Part shown: positions 17,302 to 18,039 of the stretch, one piece after another
How positions within the stretch are numbered: position 1 is the stretch's first letter
Layout of the letters: each line of letters starts with the position of its first letter
Assembly (NCBI GenBank): GCA_024681565.1
Contig: JAILAO010000076.1
Location: forward strand, 1-18,039
Reading direction: 5' to 3'
DNA: 18,039 nt
From: Bacteroidales bacterium
GTDB taxonomy: Bacteria; Bacteroidota; Bacteroidia; Bacteroidales; UBA932
Position numbers and translations under genes: made by a program
The notes under the pieces: model-generated
The model's database searches: none
What the model was told of the DNA's origin: nothing
What the model saw: only the letters and a program-made list of their open reading frames with translations

Positions 17302-18039
17302 TTATCCTTTCAGGTAAGCATCGATGGACTTGGCAGCCGTACGGCCGGCTCCCATCGCGAGGATTACCGTCGCGGCACCCGTGACGGCGTCACCGCCCGC
17401 AAAGACGCCCGGACGCGTCGTCGCCCCATCCTCCCCGGCGACCAGACAGCCGCGGCGCGTCGTTTCCAGACCCTTTGTGGTCTTGGAAATCAACGGGTTG
17501 GGAGAAGTACCCAGGGCCATGATCACCGTCTCCGTGGGAATCTCGAACTCCGAACCGGGGATGGGTACGGGGCTGCGGCGGCCGCTCTCGTCGGGCTCGC
17601 CCAGCTCCATCCGGATGCACTTCAGGGCTTTGACCCAGCCCTTCTCGTCGCCGATCACTTCCACAGGGTTGGTCAGCAGGTCGAAGATGATGCCCTCCTC
17701 CATGGCATGGTGCACCTCCTCGCGACGGGCCGGAAGCTCGGCCTCCGTACGGCGATAGACGATATGCACTTCCGCACCGAGGCGCAGGGCCGTACGGGCC
17801 GCGTCCATGGCGACATTGCCGCCACCCACGACGCAGACCTTCTTTCCGGCATGGATCGGAGTCAGGTAGTCCTCCCGCCAGGCCTTCATCAGGTTGTTGC
17901 GGGTGAGGAACTCATTGGCGGAGAAGACCCCGCAAAGGTTCTCCCCGGGGATGTTCATGAAGCGGGGCAGACCGGCGCCCGTACCGATGAAAACAGCCTC
18001 GAAGCCTTCCTTGTCCATCAGGGAATCGATCGTAATCGT
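17302..18039 (-). CDS. gltD: glutamate synthase small subunit / NfnB-like NADPH oxidoreductase, C-terminal part
   Basis: The frame stays open to the window edge (reading TITIDSL before the internal Met at 18018), so these 245 residues are the C-terminal part of a protein of perhaps 460-480. Visible are IGTGAGLPRFMNIPGENL, the NADPH-binding Rossmann motif VVGGGNVAMDAARTALRLG with VYRR downstream, MALGTSPNP, and the FAD-binding end GVFAGGDAVTGAATVILAMGAGRTAA. This is the GltD/homotetrameric GltA group, which includes NfnB, the subunit of the electron-bifurcating ferredoxin:NADP oxidoreductase. Which one applies depends on the upstream partner outside the window (an NfnA-like FAD/NAD-binding protein would favour Nfn). 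The N-terminal iron-sulfur region is not visible. Confidence 0.9.
   Translation of the reverse strand, partial: TITIDSLMDKEGFEAVFIGTGAGLPRFMNIPGENLCGVFSANEFLTRNNLMKAWREDYLTPIHAGKKVCVVGGGNVAMDAARTALRLGAEVHIVYRRTEAELPARREEVHHAMEEGIIFDLLTNPVEVIGDEKGWVKALKCIRMELGEPDESGRRSPVPIPGSEFEIPTETVIMALGTSPNPLISKTTKGLETTRRGCLVAGEDGATTRPGVFAGGDAVTGAATVILAMGAGRTAAKSIDAYLKG

Overview
The window is a gene-dense, GC-rich chromosomal segment of a Bacteroidales-type bacterium. The evidence is protein content (alpha-2-macroglobulin-like lipoprotein family, zinc-less RecO, DUF6913-type protein, Bacteroidetes-style nucleoside kinase and PfkB kinase) together with repeated TAnnTTTG -7 promoter boxes just upstream of start codons and no Shine-Dalgarno sequences. 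High GC suggests an Alistipes- or Cryptobacteroides-like lineage, but the genus cannot be fixed from this sequence. Most of the content is housekeeping or conserved accessory genes. I see no phage, insertion sequence, CRISPR or obvious defence island, and no gene-free stretch over 300 bases.

Layout from left to right. The 3' part of a large alpha-2-macroglobulin family gene (+) ends at a bidirectional terminator facing the uvrA-nucleoside kinase operon (-), whose two genes overlap by ATGA. A 55-bp divergent promoter region built on a perfect inverted repeat separates uvrA from an EamA-type transporter, S41 protease and recO operon (+). That operon meets, end to end with 4 bp between stop codons, a (-) operon of PfkB (adenosine kinase-like), a DUF6913-like protein and a COG2426 small membrane protein, joined by two ATGA overlaps. 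A second compact divergent promoter serves the PfkB gene and a UPF0104/LPG-synthase-like membrane protein (+). Next comes asnA (+) with its own near-consensus promoter and an in-frame amber codon at codon 17. It ends at a terminator shared with a convergent tRNA-Arg(TCT) gene (-).

The right part holds a TonB-dependent receptor (-) divergent from an AraC-family regulator (+). Between them lie two tandem 20-bp operator-like repeats spaced 22 bp apart, which suggests a small self-contained regulated uptake locus. Last are a YitT/DUF2179 membrane protein and the 3' part of a glutamate synthase small subunit/NfnB-like oxidoreductase (both -, probably one operon).

The points most worth a second look are the amber codon interrupting asnA, the AraC/TonB operator pair, the palindromic divergent uvrA promoter, the nucleoside kinase lacking its usual N-terminal half, and several promoters placed so close to start codons that the mRNAs should be leaderless.
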